Shown one piece after another: positions 25,120 to 35,152 of a stretch of DNA of 64,000 bases. How positions within the stretch are numbered: position 1 is the stretch's first letter; each line of letters starts with the position of its first letter. A program made the translations under genes and the position numbers. The DNA is from Pseudomonas furukawaii (GTDB lineage: Bacteria > Pseudomonadota > Gammaproteobacteria > Pseudomonadales > Pseudomonadaceae). A model generated the notes under the pieces. The model ran no database searches. It was not told the DNA's origin and saw only the letters and a list, made by a program, of their open reading frames with translations. The stretch is from NCBI RefSeq assembly GCF_002355475.1, contig NZ_AP014862.1, positions 992,001 to 1,056,000 on the forward strand, in the 5' to 3' direction.

Positions 25120-26376
25120 ATGCTCGAACCCGTACAGCTACTGTCCGCCAGCCGCCAGAACCTGCTGCGGCTGACCCTGATCCGCATCCTCGTCCTGGCC
25201 GCCCAGGCCGGCTCGGTCGGCCTCGCGTTCAAGACGCAACTGCTGCAACTGCCCTGGCTGGCCCTGAGCGTCACGCTGGGGGTATCGCTGCTGTTGTGCA
25301 TCGGCACGGCCTTGCGTCTGCGAGGGCCCTGGCCGGTGACCGAGCTGGAGTACGCCGTCCAGCTCGGCTTCGACCTGATCATCCACAGCGTGCTGCTGTA
25401 CTTTTCCGGGGGCTCCACCAACCCCTTCGTCTCCTATTACCTGGTGCCGCTGACCATTGCCGCAGCCACCCTGCCCTGGCTCTATACCGTCACGCTGGCG
25501 GGCCTGGCGCTGGCGGCCTACACCCTGCTGCTGGTGCTCTTCCATCCATTGGAGATGCCCAGCGGGCAGCGCGAGTCCCTGCTGGTCTACGGGATGTGGC
25601 TGAGCTTTGCCCTGGCGGCGGCGCTGATCACCTTCTTCGTCGCCCGCATGGCGGAGGAGTTGCGGCGCCAGGACCAGTTGCAGGCGGTGCGGCGCGAGGA
25701 AAGCATGCGCGACCAGCAGTTGCTGGCGGTGGCGACCCAGGCTGCCGGTGCCGCCCACGAACTGGGGACGCCCCTGGCCACCATGAGCGTCCTGCTCAAG
25801 GAGTTGCGCCAGGAGTACCGCGAGGCGCCCGGCCTGCAGGATGACCTGGCGCTGCTGCAGCAGCAGGTGATGCTTTGCAAGGACACCCTGCAGCAGTTGG
25901 TGCGGGCCGCCGAGGCGGACAGGCGTCAGGCGGTGGTGGAGCAGTCGGTCATCGAGTGGCTGGAGGTGACCCTGAACCGCTGGCACCTGATGCGTCCGGA
26001 GGCCACCTACCGCTACCAGTGCACGGGCCTTGGGGTCGCCCCCAGGCTGAAGCCTCCGGCGGACCTGACCCAGGCGCTGCTGAACCTGCTCAACAACGCC
26101 GCCGACGCCTGTCCGGAAAAGCTCGACATCCGCGTCAACTGGGATCACCAGTGGATAGTGCTGACCATTCGCGACCATGGCGCCGGTGTGCCCCTGGCGA
26201 TCGCCGAGCAACTGGGACGGCCCTTCTTCACCACCAAGGGCAAGGGCTTCGGGCTGGGCCTGTTCCTCAGCCAGGCCAGCGTCACCCGTGCCGGTGGCAC
26301 GGTTAAACTCTATAACCATGAAGAGGGCGGTACCCTGACCGAGCTGCGCCTGCCACGCGCCTACGGTGTCGCCTGA
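25120..26376 (+). CDS. roxS: RoxS redox-sensing histidine kinase (RegB/PrrB family)
   Basis: A 418-residue membrane kinase. About six membrane helices occupy residues 15-175. The quinone-binding heptapeptide GGxxNPF is present as GGSTNPF at 97-103. The H-box QAAGAAHELGTPLA has the phosphorylated H213, and C253 (QVMLCKDTLQQL) is in the place of the RegB redox cysteine. The N box is LLNLLNNAADACPE, with G boxes DHGAGVP and KGFGLGLFL. It senses the quinone pool and respiratory state and signals to RoxR. The start ATG follows AGGGAG with 5 bases of spacing; an upstream GTG is less likely. roxR follows after 24 bases. Confidence 0.93.
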   Translation: MLEPVQLLSASRQNLLRLTLIRILVLAAQAGSVGLAFKTQLLQLPWLALSVTLGVSLLLCIGTALRLRGPWPVTELEYAVQLGFDLIIHSVLLYFSGGSTNPFVSYYLVPLTIAAATLPWLYTVTLAGLALAAYTLLLVLFHPLEMPSGQRESLLVYGMWLSFALAAALITFFVARMAEELRRQDQLQAVRREESMRDQQLLAVATQAAGAAHELGTPLATMSVLLKELRQEYREAPGLQDDLALLQQQVMLCKDTLQQLVRAAEADRRQAVVEQSVIEWLEVTLNRWHLMRPEATYRYQCTGLGVAPRLKPPADLTQALLNLLNNAADACPEKLDIRVNWDHQWIVLTIRDHGAGVPLAIAEQLGRPFFTTKGKGFGLGLFLSQASVTRAGGTVKLYNHEEGGTLTELRLPRAYGVA

Positions 26377-26400
26377 GTGCCTTGACGAAGAGGAAGCGAG

Positions 26401-26961
26401 ATGACTGACGAACCCCTGATCGAAGGCGAGGAACAACCGCACCTGCTCCTGGTGGACGACGACGCCACCTTCACCCGGGTCATGGCCCGTGCCATGGGGC
26501 GGCGGGGGCTGAGGGTGTCGGTGGCCGGCTCCGCGGAGGAGGGATTGCGCATGGCCAAGGAGGACCTGCCCGACTACGCCGTGCTGGACCTGAAGATGGA
26601 CGGGGATTCCGGTCTGGTGCTGCTGCCCAAGCTGCTGGAGCTGGATGCCGAGATGCGGGTGGTGATCCTCACCGGCTATTCGAGCATCGCCACCGCGGTG
26701 GAAGCCATCAAGCGCGGCGCGACCAATTACCTGTGCAAGCCGGCCGATGCCGATGACGTGCTGACTGCGCTGCTGTCCGAGCACGCCGACCTCGATAGCC
26801 TGGTGCCGGAGAACCCGATGTCGGTGGATCGCCTGCAGTGGGAGCACATCCAGCGTGTGCTGGCCGAGCACGACGGCAACATCTCCGCCACGGCCCGCGC
26901 CCTCGGCATGCACCGCCGTACCCTGCAGCGCAAGCTGCAGAAGCGCCCTGTCCGGCGCTGA
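26401..26961 (+). CDS. roxR: RoxR response regulator (RegA/PrrA family)
   Basis: A 186-residue regulator. The receiver domain (about 13-130) has the acidic pocket D19-D21, the phospho-acceptor D63 (VLDLKMDG), a conserved T in LTGYSS and K in CKPADADD. The C-terminal Fis-type helix-turn-helix is at about 145-183 (RVLAEHDGNISATARALGMH, RRTLQRKLQKR). In P. aeruginosa RoxSR controls cyanide-insensitive oxidase and other respiratory genes. It forms a two-gene operon with roxS. Confidence 0.94.
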   Translation: MTDEPLIEGEEQPHLLLVDDDATFTRVMARAMGRRGLRVSVAGSAEEGLRMAKEDLPDYAVLDLKMDGDSGLVLLPKLLELDAEMRVVILTGYSSIATAVEAIKRGATNYLCKPADADDVLTALLSEHADLDSLVPENPMSVDRLQWEHIQRVLAEHDGNISATARALGMHRRTLQRKLQKRPVRR

Positions 26962-26968
26962 TCCCGCC

Positions 26969-26988
26969 GGGAGCCCAGCCGGGCTCCC
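26969..26988 (+). terminator. stem-loop after roxR
   Basis: GGGAGCCC and GGGCTCCC form an 8-bp stem with a 4-base loop 7 bases after the roxR stop. No U-tract is visible. The remaining roughly 300 bases up to the bactofilin gene hold nothing that I recognise. Confidence 0.5.
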
Positions 26989-27295
26989 ACCGACCGGGCG
27001 CGCGTCGGCGTCGCCCGGCCTCAGAACGGCTCAATCGCCATCAATCGTTCGCATTTGTCGTCAGCCAGGCCGGGACAGGCTCGGCATGCGGCTAGGCTCC
27101 GTTGCCCGAGGCCATGGGGCGATGCATCCCCTGGTCCGGTCTGGAGGGCGCTTCCCGGCATCCGATGCCCCCGGAAGGTGATCTTCGCCCCGGTGGGCGC
27201 AGCTTGCAGGAGTTCCCGAGTCGTTGCGTCGAGGCGCGCTCGGCCGGGGCAGGGCCCTGCCGGCAATCAGCGCCGGGAACCATGAGGAGGTCGGC

Positions 27296-27718
27296 ATGTT
27301 TGGCAGGCGTCGCAAGAACGATGGGCAGCGCGTGGACAGGTTCCCCAGCCTGCTGGCGCGGAATGTATCGCTGGTGGGGCATGTGGAGTTCGAGCAGGGG
27401 CTCGAGGTCCTGGGGCTGATCCAGGGGAATGTGTCGCAGCGTCCAGGCGTCACCGGGATGCTGTCATTGCGTGCGGAGGGCCGGATCGAAGGCGATGTCA
27501 GTTGCCATGATGCGCTGATCGACGGAACCATCGTGGGCGATCTGGAGGTGGAGCACCTGCTGGAACTGCGCGCCAGCGCCAGGGTGATCGGCAACATCAG
27601 CTACCGCCTGCTCAGCATGGAGCCTGGAGCCACCGTGGAGGGTACCCTGACCCGGCTGGGCACCGATGACGACGGCATGGGGGAGCCGCCCCGACTGTTG
27701 CGGGTGGACCTGATGTGA
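27296..27718 (+). CDS. bactofilin (polymer-forming cytoskeletal protein, DUF583)
   Basis: A 140-residue protein with a short basic head (MFGRRRKNDGQ), a central beta-helix of repeated short turns (GLEVLGLIQGNVSQ, GRIEGDVSCHDALIDGTIVGDLEVEHLLELRASARVIGNISY) and a brief tail. Bactofilins polymerise without nucleotide at membranes and organise cell-shape or cell-wall enzymes. AGGAGG sits 5 bases before the ATG. It stands alone between roxR and a permease gene; its partner is not evident. Confidence 0.85.
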   Translation: MFGRRRKNDGQRVDRFPSLLARNVSLVGHVEFEQGLEVLGLIQGNVSQRPGVTGMLSLRAEGRIEGDVSCHDALIDGTIVGDLEVEHLLELRASARVIGNISYRLLSMEPGATVEGTLTRLGTDDDGMGEPPRLLRVDLM

Positions 27719-27787
27719 ATGCGGCGACGCGCAGGGTCGGCCCCTTGCTATCATCGCGGCTTTCCGCCCGCATCTCCGGCTACCGCC

Positions 27788-28729
27788 ATGCTCGCCCTGT
27801 TGATCCAGACCCTGGGCATCACCGCCCCCGTGTTCTCCATGCTGTTCCTTGGCGTGTTCCTCAGGCGCGTCGGCTGGATCGACGCGGCCTTCATCCAGAC
27901 AGCGTCGGCGCTGGTGTTCAATGCCACCATGCCGACCATGCTGTTCCTCGGGATCTACCACGCCGACCTGCATCGCGCGGCGCGGCCGGCCGTGCTGCTG
28001 TATTTCTTCGCGGCGACCCTGGCGGGTTTCCTGCTCGCCTGGGGATGGTCATTGTGGCGCGTGCCCCGGGCCGATCGCGGCATCTATACCCAGGGCGCGT
28101 TCCGTGGCAACAACGGCATCGTCGGACTGGCGCTCGCCACCAGTCTCTACGGTGACCATGGCCTGGCGCTGGGCTCGGTGCTCGCGGCGCTGGTGATCCT
28201 GGCCTACAACAGTCTGTCCGCCGTGGTGCTGGCGATCTACAGCCCGTACATGAAGTCCGACCCCTGGAGCATTCTCAAGAGCGTGCTGCGCAACCCGCTG
28301 ATTCTCGGGGTGCTGGTGGCGCTGCCTTTCTCCTGGTGGCAGATCGGCTTGCCGGCCTGGCTGCTCACCTCGGCCGACTACTTCGCCCAGATGACGCTGC
28401 CGCTGGCGCTGATCTGCATCGGCGGGACGCTGTCGCTGGCCTCCTTGCGCAAGAGCGGCGGCGTGGCCGTCAGCGCCAGCCTGATGAAGATGCTGTGGAT
28501 TCCATTGCTCGCCACCCTTGGCGCCTGGCTGTGCGGGTTCCGTGGCGCCGAACTGGGGGTGCTGTTCCTTTATTTCGCCAGTCCCACGGCGGCCGCCAGC
28601 TATGTGATGGCGCGCGGGGCGGGCGGGAACCATGAGTTGGCCGCCGCGATCATCGTGATCACCACATTGCTCGCGGCGGTGAACACCAACCTGGGGATCT
28701 TCCTGCTGCAGTGGGGCGGCTGGATCTGA
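27788..28729 (+). CDS. AEC-family (auxin efflux carrier-like) permease
   Basis: A 313-residue membrane protein with about ten hydrophobic helices and the family feature of a polar break in helix 4 (YTQGAFRGNNGIVGLALA). Later blocks are PLALICIGGTLSL and FRGAELGVLFLYFASPTAAASYVM. Bacterial members include malonate and other organic-acid transporters; the substrate here is unknown. The ATG at 27788 was chosen over an upstream in-frame ATG at 27719 because the first helix begins here. It starts 69 bases after the bactofilin. Confidence 0.85.
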   Translation: MLALLIQTLGITAPVFSMLFLGVFLRRVGWIDAAFIQTASALVFNATMPTMLFLGIYHADLHRAARPAVLLYFFAATLAGFLLAWGWSLWRVPRADRGIYTQGAFRGNNGIVGLALATSLYGDHGLALGSVLAALVILAYNSLSAVVLAIYSPYMKSDPWSILKSVLRNPLILGVLVALPFSWWQIGLPAWLLTSADYFAQMTLPLALICIGGTLSLASLRKSGGVAVSASLMKMLWIPLLATLGAWLCGFRGAELGVLFLYFASPTAAASYVMARGAGGNHELAAAIIVITTLLAAVNTNLGIFLLQWGGWI

Positions 28730-28760
28730 TCTCCGGGCAGGTCGGCCGAGATCCCGGGCT

Positions 28761-29138
28761 TCAGGCCTTCTGGTAGTCGTCGATGATTTCCTGGGCCGCG
28801 CGGAATGCGTCGATGGCGGCCGGCACGCCGGCGTACACGGCGCAATGCAGCAGGGCTTCGCGGATCTCCTCCACGCTGCAGCCATTGTTCAGGGCGCCAC
28901 GCACGTGGCCCTTGAGTTCCTGGGGACATTTCAGCGCGGTGAGGGCGGCCAGGGTGATCAGGCTGCGGGTCTTGCGGTCCAGGCCCTCGCGGTTCCAGAC
29001 GCCGCCCCAGGCGTGTTCGTTGACGAATTCCTGCAGGGGCTGGGTGAAGGCGGTGGCGTTGCCCAGGGCGCGGTCGACGAAGGCGTCGCCCATGACTTCG
29101 CGGCGGACCTGGATGCCGGGTTTGCGTGCGTCGCTCAT
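28761..29138 (-). CDS. carboxymuconolactone decarboxylase-family protein, PcaC-like
   Basis: A 125-residue helical protein covering one CMD domain (GLDRKTRSLITLAALTALK, HVRGALNNGCSVEEIREALLHCAVYAGVPAAIDAFRAA). This is the PcaC-like branch: the CxxC of AhpD peroxidases is absent. No other beta-ketoadipate pathway gene is nearby, so 4-carboxymuconolactone decarboxylation is not supported by context. It may be a general decarboxylase or a redox-related orphan. It lies 13 bases upstream of the RlpA-like gene stop on the same strand. Confidence 0.8.
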   Translation of the reverse strand: MSDARKPGIQVRREVMGDAFVDRALGNATAFTQPLQEFVNEHAWGGVWNREGLDRKTRSLITLAALTALKCPQELKGHVRGALNNGCSVEEIREALLHCAVYAGVPAAIDAFRAAQEIIDDYQKA

Positions 29139-29151
29139 TGTGGTTCTCCAG

Positions 29152-29535
29152 TCAGTCGAGGGATTCCACCCTTACCCGGACCACGCCCGCACGAAGCATG
29201 CCCAGCCGGTCGGCGGCCTCGCGGGAGAGGTCGATGATCCGGCCTCGGATGTGGGGACCGCGATCGTTGATGCGTACCACCACCGAACGGTCATTGTTGA
29301 GGTTGGTCACCTTGACCCGGGTGCCGAAGGGCAGGGTGCGGTGGGCGGCCGTCAGGGCATGTTGATTGAAGCGCTCGCCGCTGGCGGTGCGCTTGCCGTG
29401 GTGCTTGGCGCCGTAGTACGACGCCTTGCCTTCGGCGCGGTAGTCGTGGCCGCTTTCGCCGCCGCCGAAGGGACTGGTGCTGCAGCCGGACAGCAGGAGG
29501 GCCAGTACCGGGAGCCAGAAAAGGGATCGAAACAT
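29152..29535 (-). CDS. RlpA-like lipoprotein (septal ring lytic transglycosylase domain)
   Basis: A 127-residue lipoprotein with a lipobox LLSGC ending at about residue 18 and an RlpA double-psi beta-barrel ([61 protein letters not shown]). The catalytic-type residues of the fold (D in INDRGP, H in AHRTLPFG) are present. It has no SPOR domain, so it is not the full RlpA that cleaves denuded glycan strands. Starts 18 or 33 bases upstream are possible; I chose the one giving a normal lipoprotein signal. Confidence 0.83.
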   Translation of the reverse strand: MFRSLFWLPVLALLLSGCSTSPFGGGESGHDYRAEGKASYYGAKHHGKRTASGERFNQHALTAAHRTLPFGTRVKVTNLNNDRSVVVRINDRGPHIRGRIIDLSREAADRLGMLRAGVVRVRVESLD

Positions 29536-29554
29536 GCTGAGGGTCTCGGACATG

Positions 29555-29577
29555 AAAACGCCGGGCAAGCCCGGCGT
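29555..29577 (-). terminator. intrinsic terminator of gatCAB
   Basis: ACGCCGGGC and GCCCGGCGT form a 9-bp stem with a 2-base apex followed by TTTT on the minus strand, 12 bases after the gatB stop. It overlaps the possible upstream start codons of the RlpA-like gene. Confidence 0.85.
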
Positions 29578-29589
29578 CCTCGATGGGGG

Positions 29590-31035
29590 TCAGCTTTCGA
29601 GCTTCTTCTTGAGCAATTCGTTCACCTGGCCGGGGTTGGCCTTGCCCTTGGAAGCTTTCATGGCCTGGCCGACGAAGAAGCCGAACATCTTGCCGCGCTT
29701 GGCTTCATCGCTGGCGCGGTACTGCTCGACCTGCTCGGCGTTGGCGGCCAGCACGTCGTCCAGCATCGCCTCGATGGCGCCGGTGTCGGTGACCTGCTTG
29801 AGGCCCTTCTTCTCGATGATCTCGTCGGCACTGCCTTCACCGGCGGCCATGGCTTCGAAGACCATCTTGGCGATCTTGCCGGAGATGGTGTTGTCCTTGA
29901 TGCGCAGGATCATGCCGCCCAGCTGCTCGGCGGAAACCGGCGACTGCTCGATCTCCAGGCCGTCCTTGTTGAGCAGGCTGGAGAGTTCGCCCATCACCCA
30001 GTTGGCGGCCAGCTTGGCGTCGCCGCAGACCCCTTGCACGGACTCGAAGTAGTCGGCCATCTCGCGGCTGGCCGAGAGCACGCTGGCGTCGTAGGCGGAG
30101 AGGCCGAACTGGCGCTCGAAGCGCTCGCGCTTCTGCACCGGCAGTTCCGGCAGCTCGGCACGCACTTCGTCGAGGAAGCTCTTCTCGATCACCACCGGCA
30201 GCAGGTCGGGGCAGGGGAAGTAACGGTAGTCGTTGGCTTCTTCCTTGCCGCGCATGGAGCGGGTCTCGTCCTTGTTGGGGTCGTACAGACGGGTTTCCTG
30301 CACCACCTTGCCACCGTCCTCGATCAGCTCGATCTGGCGCTGGATCTCGTGGTTGATGGCTTTCTCGATGAAGCGGAAGGAGTTGACGTTCTTGATCTCG
30401 GCGCGGGTGCCGAACTCGGCCTGGCCCTTGGGGCGCACCGAGACGTTGCAGTCGCAACGCAGGGAGCCCTCGGCCATGTTGCCGTCGCAGATGCCGAGGT
30501 AGCGCACCAGCGCGTGGATGGCCTTGACGTAGGCGACGGCTTCCTTGGCGCTGCGGATGTCCGGCTCGGAGACGATCTCCAGGAGCGGGGTGCCGGCGCG
30601 GTTCAGGTCGATGCCGCTCATGCCGTGGAAGTCTTCGTGCAGGCTCTTGCCGGCGTCTTCTTCCAGGTGTGCGCGGGTGATGCCGATGCGCTTGACGGTG
30701 CCGTCTTCCAGGGTGATGTCCAGATGGCCCTTGCCGACGATGGGCAGGTCCATCTGGCTGGTCTGGTAGCCCTTGGGAAGGTCAGGGTAGAAGTAGTTCT
30801 TGCGGGCGAAGACGTTCTTCTCGGCGATTTCGGCGTCGATCGCCAGGCCGAACTTCACGGCCATGCGCACGGCTTCCTCGTTCAGCACCGGCAGGGTGCC
30901 GGGCATGCCGAGGTCCACCAGGCTGGCCTGGGTGTTGGGTTCGGCGCCGAAGGTGGTGGCGCTGCCGGAGAAGATCTTCGATTGGGTGCTGAGCTGGGCG
31001 TGGATCTCGAGCCCGATCACGGTTTCCCATTGCAT
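29590..31035 (-). CDS. gatB: Asp-tRNA(Asn)/Glu-tRNA(Gln) amidotransferase subunit B
   Basis: A 481-residue protein beginning [15 protein letters not shown], with blocks [38 protein letters not shown]-type (here [17 protein letters not shown]) and [12 protein letters not shown], and a C-terminal GatB/YqeY tail. It phosphorylates and transamidates mischarged Glu-tRNA(Gln) or Asp-tRNA(Asn) with ammonia from GatA. It lies 11 bases after gatA and ends the operon. Confidence 0.96.
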   Translation of the reverse strand: MQWETVIGLEIHAQLSTQSKIFSGSATTFGAEPNTQASLVDLGMPGTLPVLNEEAVRMAVKFGLAIDAEIAEKNVFARKNYFYPDLPKGYQTSQMDLPIVGKGHLDITLEDGTVKRIGITRAHLEEDAGKSLHEDFHGMSGIDLNRAGTPLLEIVSEPDIRSAKEAVAYVKAIHALVRYLGICDGNMAEGSLRCDCNVSVRPKGQAEFGTRAEIKNVNSFRFIEKAINHEIQRQIELIEDGGKVVQETRLYDPNKDETRSMRGKEEANDYRYFPCPDLLPVVIEKSFLDEVRAELPELPVQKRERFERQFGLSAYDASVLSASREMADYFESVQGVCGDAKLAANWVMGELSSLLNKDGLEIEQSPVSAEQLGGMILRIKDNTISGKIAKMVFEAMAAGEGSADEIIEKKGLKQVTDTGAIEAMLDDVLAANAEQVEQYRASDEAKRGKMFGFFVGQAMKASKGKANPGQVNELLKKKLES

Positions 31036-31046
31036 GTGTGTCGTCC

Positions 31047-32498
31047 TCAGAATCCGGCCGGGGCCTGTTGGTGCCAGTCGGTGACCTGCTGGTACTGGTG
31101 GGCCACGTTGAGCAGGCGCGCTTCCTGGAAATAGGGGGCGAGCAGCTGCACGCCCACCGGCAGGCCATCGACGAAGCCGGCGGGCATGGAGAGGCCCGGC
31201 AGGCCCGCCAGGTTGGCGGTGATGGTGTAGATGTCTTCCAGGTACTGGGCCACCGGGTCGTTGTTCTTCTCGCCCAGTTTCCAGGCCGGGTTCGGCGTGG
31301 TCGGGCCGAGGATCACGTCGACGTCGGCGAAGGCCGCGACGAAGTCGTTCTTGATCAGGCGGCGGATCTTCTGCGCCTTCAGGTAGTAGGCGTCGTAGTA
31401 GCCGGCGGAGAGGGCGTAGGTGCCGACCATGATGCGGCGCTTCACTTCGCTGCCGAAACCTTCGGCGCGGGAGCGCTTGTAGAGGTCTTCCAGGTTCTGC
31501 GGGTTCTCGCAGCGGTAGCCGAAGCGCACGCCGTCGAAGCGCGACAGGTTGGAGGAGGCTTCCGCCGGGGCGATCACGTAGTAGGCCGGAATGGCGTGCT
31601 GCATGTTCGGCAGGGAGACTTCCTTCACGCTGGCGCCGAGCTTCTTCAGTTCTTCCACCACGGCCATCACGGCGGCACCGATTCGGGCATCGAGGCCGGC
31701 ACCGAAGTACTCCTTCGGCAGGCCGATGCGCAGGCCTGCCAGGGGCTTGGCCAGGGCGGTGAGGTAGTCGTCCACCGGGGTGTCGACGCTGGTGGAGTCC
31801 TTGGGGTCGAAGCCGGCGATGGTGCCGAGCATTAGCGCGCAGTCCTCGGCGGTGCGGGCCAGCGGGCCGCCCTGGTCGAGGCTGGAGGCGTAGGCGATCA
31901 TGCCCCAGCGCGACACGCGGCCGTAGGTGGGCTTGATGCCGGTGAGGTTGGTGAAGGCGGCCGGCTGGCGGATCGAGCCGCCGGTGTCGGTGCCGGTGGC
32001 TGCCGGCACCAGGCGTGCGGCGACGGCGGCGGCGGAGCCGCCGGACGAGCCACCCGGCACGCGGTCGAGGGCCCAGGGGTTCTTCACCGCGCCGTAGTGG
32101 CTGGATTCGTTGGAGGAGCCCATGGCGAACTCGTCCATGTTCAGCTTGCCGAGGCTGACGGCGCCGGCGGCCTTGAGGCGGGCCACCACGGTGGCGTCGT
32201 AGGGGGCCTTGAAGCCGTCGAGGATCTTCGAGGCGCAACTGGTCAGCACGCCTTCGGTGCAGAACAGGTCCTTGTGGGCGATGGGCGCACCGAGCAGGGC
32301 ACCCTCTTCACCCGCGGCGCGACGGGCATCGGCCGCCTTGGCCTGCTCGAGGGCCAGGTCCTCGGTGACGGTGATGAAGCTGTTGAGTTGCGGGTCGAGT
32401 TGGCGAATGCGGGCCAGCAGGCCGCGGGTCAGCTCTTCTGCGGAGAATTCCTTGGCCGCAAGGCCACGGGCGATCTCGGCGAGGGTCAATTGATGCAT
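31047..32498 (-). CDS. gatA: Asp-tRNA(Asn)/Glu-tRNA(Gln) amidotransferase subunit A
   Basis: A 483-residue amidase-signature enzyme. The catalytic Ser-cisSer-Lys set is K76 (APIAHKDLF), S151 ([10 protein letters not shown]) and S175 ([12 protein letters not shown]). It hydrolyses glutamine and channels ammonia to GatB. It is the middle gene of gatCAB, 14 bases after gatC. Confidence 0.96.
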   Translation of the reverse strand: MHQLTLAEIARGLAAKEFSAEELTRGLLARIRQLDPQLNSFITVTEDLALEQAKAADARRAAGEEGALLGAPIAHKDLFCTEGVLTSCASKILDGFKAPYDATVVARLKAAGAVSLGKLNMDEFAMGSSNESSHYGAVKNPWALDRVPGGSSGGSAAAVAARLVPAATGTDTGGSIRQPAAFTNLTGIKPTYGRVSRWGMIAYASSLDQGGPLARTAEDCALMLGTIAGFDPKDSTSVDTPVDDYLTALAKPLAGLRIGLPKEYFGAGLDARIGAAVMAVVEELKKLGASVKEVSLPNMQHAIPAYYVIAPAEASSNLSRFDGVRFGYRCENPQNLEDLYKRSRAEGFGSEVKRRIMVGTYALSAGYYDAYYLKAQKIRRLIKNDFVAAFADVDVILGPTTPNPAWKLGEKNNDPVAQYLEDIYTITANLAGLPGLSMPAGFVDGLPVGVQLLAPYFQEARLLNVAHQYQQVTDWHQQAPAGF

Positions 32499-32512
32499 GG
32501 GAAACCCTTTGC

Positions 32513-32800
32513 TTATTCGATGACTTTGGGCACGAGGTAGAGGCCGTTTTCGACGGCCGGCGCGATGGCCTGGTAGGCATCGCGACGATTCTCCTCGGTG
32601 ACGCGGTCGGCGCGCAGGCGCTGGGTGGCGTCCAGGGGGTGGGCCAGGGGCTCGATGCCGTCGGTGTCCACCGCCTGCATGGCGTCGATCAGGCCGAGGA
32701 TGTTGTTCAGGGTCTCGGTGGTACGCGGGATATCGGCTTCATTCAGGCCCAGTCGGGCGAGATGGGCGATCTTTTCCACGTCGGAGCGTTCAAGCGCCAT
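32513..32800 (-). CDS. gatC: Asp-tRNA(Asn)/Glu-tRNA(Gln) amidotransferase subunit C
   Basis: A 95-residue protein with the GatC pattern: [12 protein letters not shown] near the N-terminus and [13 protein letters not shown] in the second half. It clamps GatA and GatB together. The ATG at 32800 was chosen from family length. It diverges from mreB across 219 bases that must hold both promoters; I could not assign them. Confidence 0.95.
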   Translation of the reverse strand: MALERSDVEKIAHLARLGLNEADIPRTTETLNNILGLIDAMQAVDTDGIEPLAHPLDATQRLRADRVTEENRRDAYQAIAPAVENGLYLVPKVIE

Positions 32801-33007
32801 CGGGGTTCTCCAACTTTGAAGCGGCCTCGGAGGGCAGCCGACCGTGCGGGAATCGAGCGGGGAACGGTGCTGCGAACGGGCGGTCAAAGGCCGCGATGAT
32901 GGGCCTTGATGGCCCGGAAAAACAGGCAATTTAACATATCGGCGCCTTGCCCAAAATCCCCGTCGTTGTTAGAGTTTGCCGCACTTTTTTACCCACGCGT
33001 TGCCTAG

Positions 33008-34057
<1,050 letters not shown>

Positions 34058-34087
34058 GGTTGGAGAGCTTCAGCCTAGGAGCGGGCC

Positions 34088-35152
34088 ATCAAGCCGCTAT
34101 TCACCAAGGGACCTTCGCTCGGCGTGCGCATGCTGGTGTTCGCCGTGCTTTCGGCCGCGCTGATGGTGGTCGACGCCCGCTTCGATACCCTGAAGCCTCT
34201 GCGCAGCCAGATGGGGCTGGTGCTGACGCCCTTCTACTGGACGGCCGACCTGCCGGTCCGGGTCTGGGATGGGGTCAGCGACCAGTTCACCAGCCGCAGT
34301 ACCCTGATCGCCGAAAACGAGAAGCTCAAGGCCGAGGCCCTGCTGATGCAGCGCCGCCTGCAGAAGCTGGCCACCCTCACCGAGCAGAACGTGCGCCTGC
34401 GCGAGCTGCTCAATTCCTCCGCCCTGGTGGATGAGAAGGTGCTGGTGGGCGAGCTGATCGGTGTCGATCCGAACCCCTTCACCCACCGCATCCTGATCGA
34501 CAAGGGCGAGAAGGACGGCGTGTTCCTCGGCCAGCCGGTGCTGGATGCGCGAGGCCTGATGGGCCAGGTGGTGGAGGTGATGCCCTATACCGCCCGTGTC
34601 CTGTTGCTGACCGATACCACCCACAGCATTCCGGTGCAGGTGAACCGCAATGGCCTGCGCGCCATCGCCAGCGGCACCGGCAATCCGGAGCGTCTCGAAC
34701 TGCGTCACGTGGCCGACACGGCGGATATCAAGGAAGGCGATCTGCTGGTGAGTTCCGGCCTGGGGCAGCGATTCCCCGCCGGCTACCCGGTGGCCACCGT
34801 CAAGGAAGTGATCCACGACTCCGGCCAGCCCTTCGCCATCGTCCGTGCCGTGCCGACCGCCGCCCTGAACCGCAGCCGCTACATGCTGCTGGTGTTCACC
34901 GATACCCGCTCCCCCGAGGAGCGCGCCAACGACGCCGCCAGGGCCCAGGAAGCCGCCGATCGCGAAGCCGCCACCGGGGCCGCGCCGAATGGCACGACGC
35001 CCGCGACGCCGGCCGCCGGCGCGGCGGCCATTGCCCCCGCCGCCACTGCGCCTGCCGCTGCACCGGCTGCTGCACCGGGCGCCGCGACACCGGCTGCCCA
35101 GCCGGCACCGGCCCGGTCCCCGGCCGCGCCGAATTCCCAGGAGGCCCGTTGA
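34088..35152 (+). CDS. mreC: rod-shape-determining protein MreC (apparent ATC start codon)
   Basis: A 354-residue bitopic protein: a short cytoplasmic head, one membrane helix (LVFAVLSAALMVVDA), a coiled coil around residues 70-115 and a periplasmic beta-domain (LIDKGEKDGVFLGQPV, GLMGQVVEVMP, VSSGLGQRFPAGYPVATV). The last 80 residues are Ala/Pro-rich. Homology to E. coli MreC (MKPIFSRGPSLQIR) begins exactly at an ATC codon at 34088 (then KPLFTKGPSLGVR), 6 bases after AGGAG (34077-34081). An in-frame TAG at 34076 bars any earlier start. The first normal start codon is GTG 34124, 12 codons in, and would remove the conserved head. I therefore place the start at ATC 34088. Confidence 0.85.
   Translation: MKPLFTKGPSLGVRMLVFAVLSAALMVVDARFDTLKPLRSQMGLVLTPFYWTADLPVRVWDGVSDQFTSRSTLIAENEKLKAEALLMQRRLQKLATLTEQNVRLRELLNSSALVDEKVLVGELIGVDPNPFTHRILIDKGEKDGVFLGQPVLDARGLMGQVVEVMPYTARVLLLTDTTHSIPVQVNRNGLRAIASGTGNPERLELRHVADTADIKEGDLLVSSGLGQRFPAGYPVATVKEVIHDSGQPFAIVRAVPTAALNRSRYMLLVFTDTRSPEERANDAARAQEAADREAATGAAPNGTTPATPAAGAAAIAPAATAPAAAPAAAPGAATPAAQPAPARSPAAPNSQEAR

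Noticed and set aside
26989-27295. Small gene in the 300-base gap before the bactofilin
   Set aside because: Frames here have no ribosome site or recognisable product; the bactofilin ATG at 27296 with AGGAGG is the first convincing start.
28761-29138. AhpD-type alkylhydroperoxidase
   Set aside because: The CMD domain has a single Cys in the helix (LLHCAVYAG) and lacks the CxxC needed for AhpD activity.
29152-29535. Full-length RlpA transglycosylase
   Set aside because: The protein stops after the double-psi barrel and has no SPOR domain, so only RlpA-like is justified.
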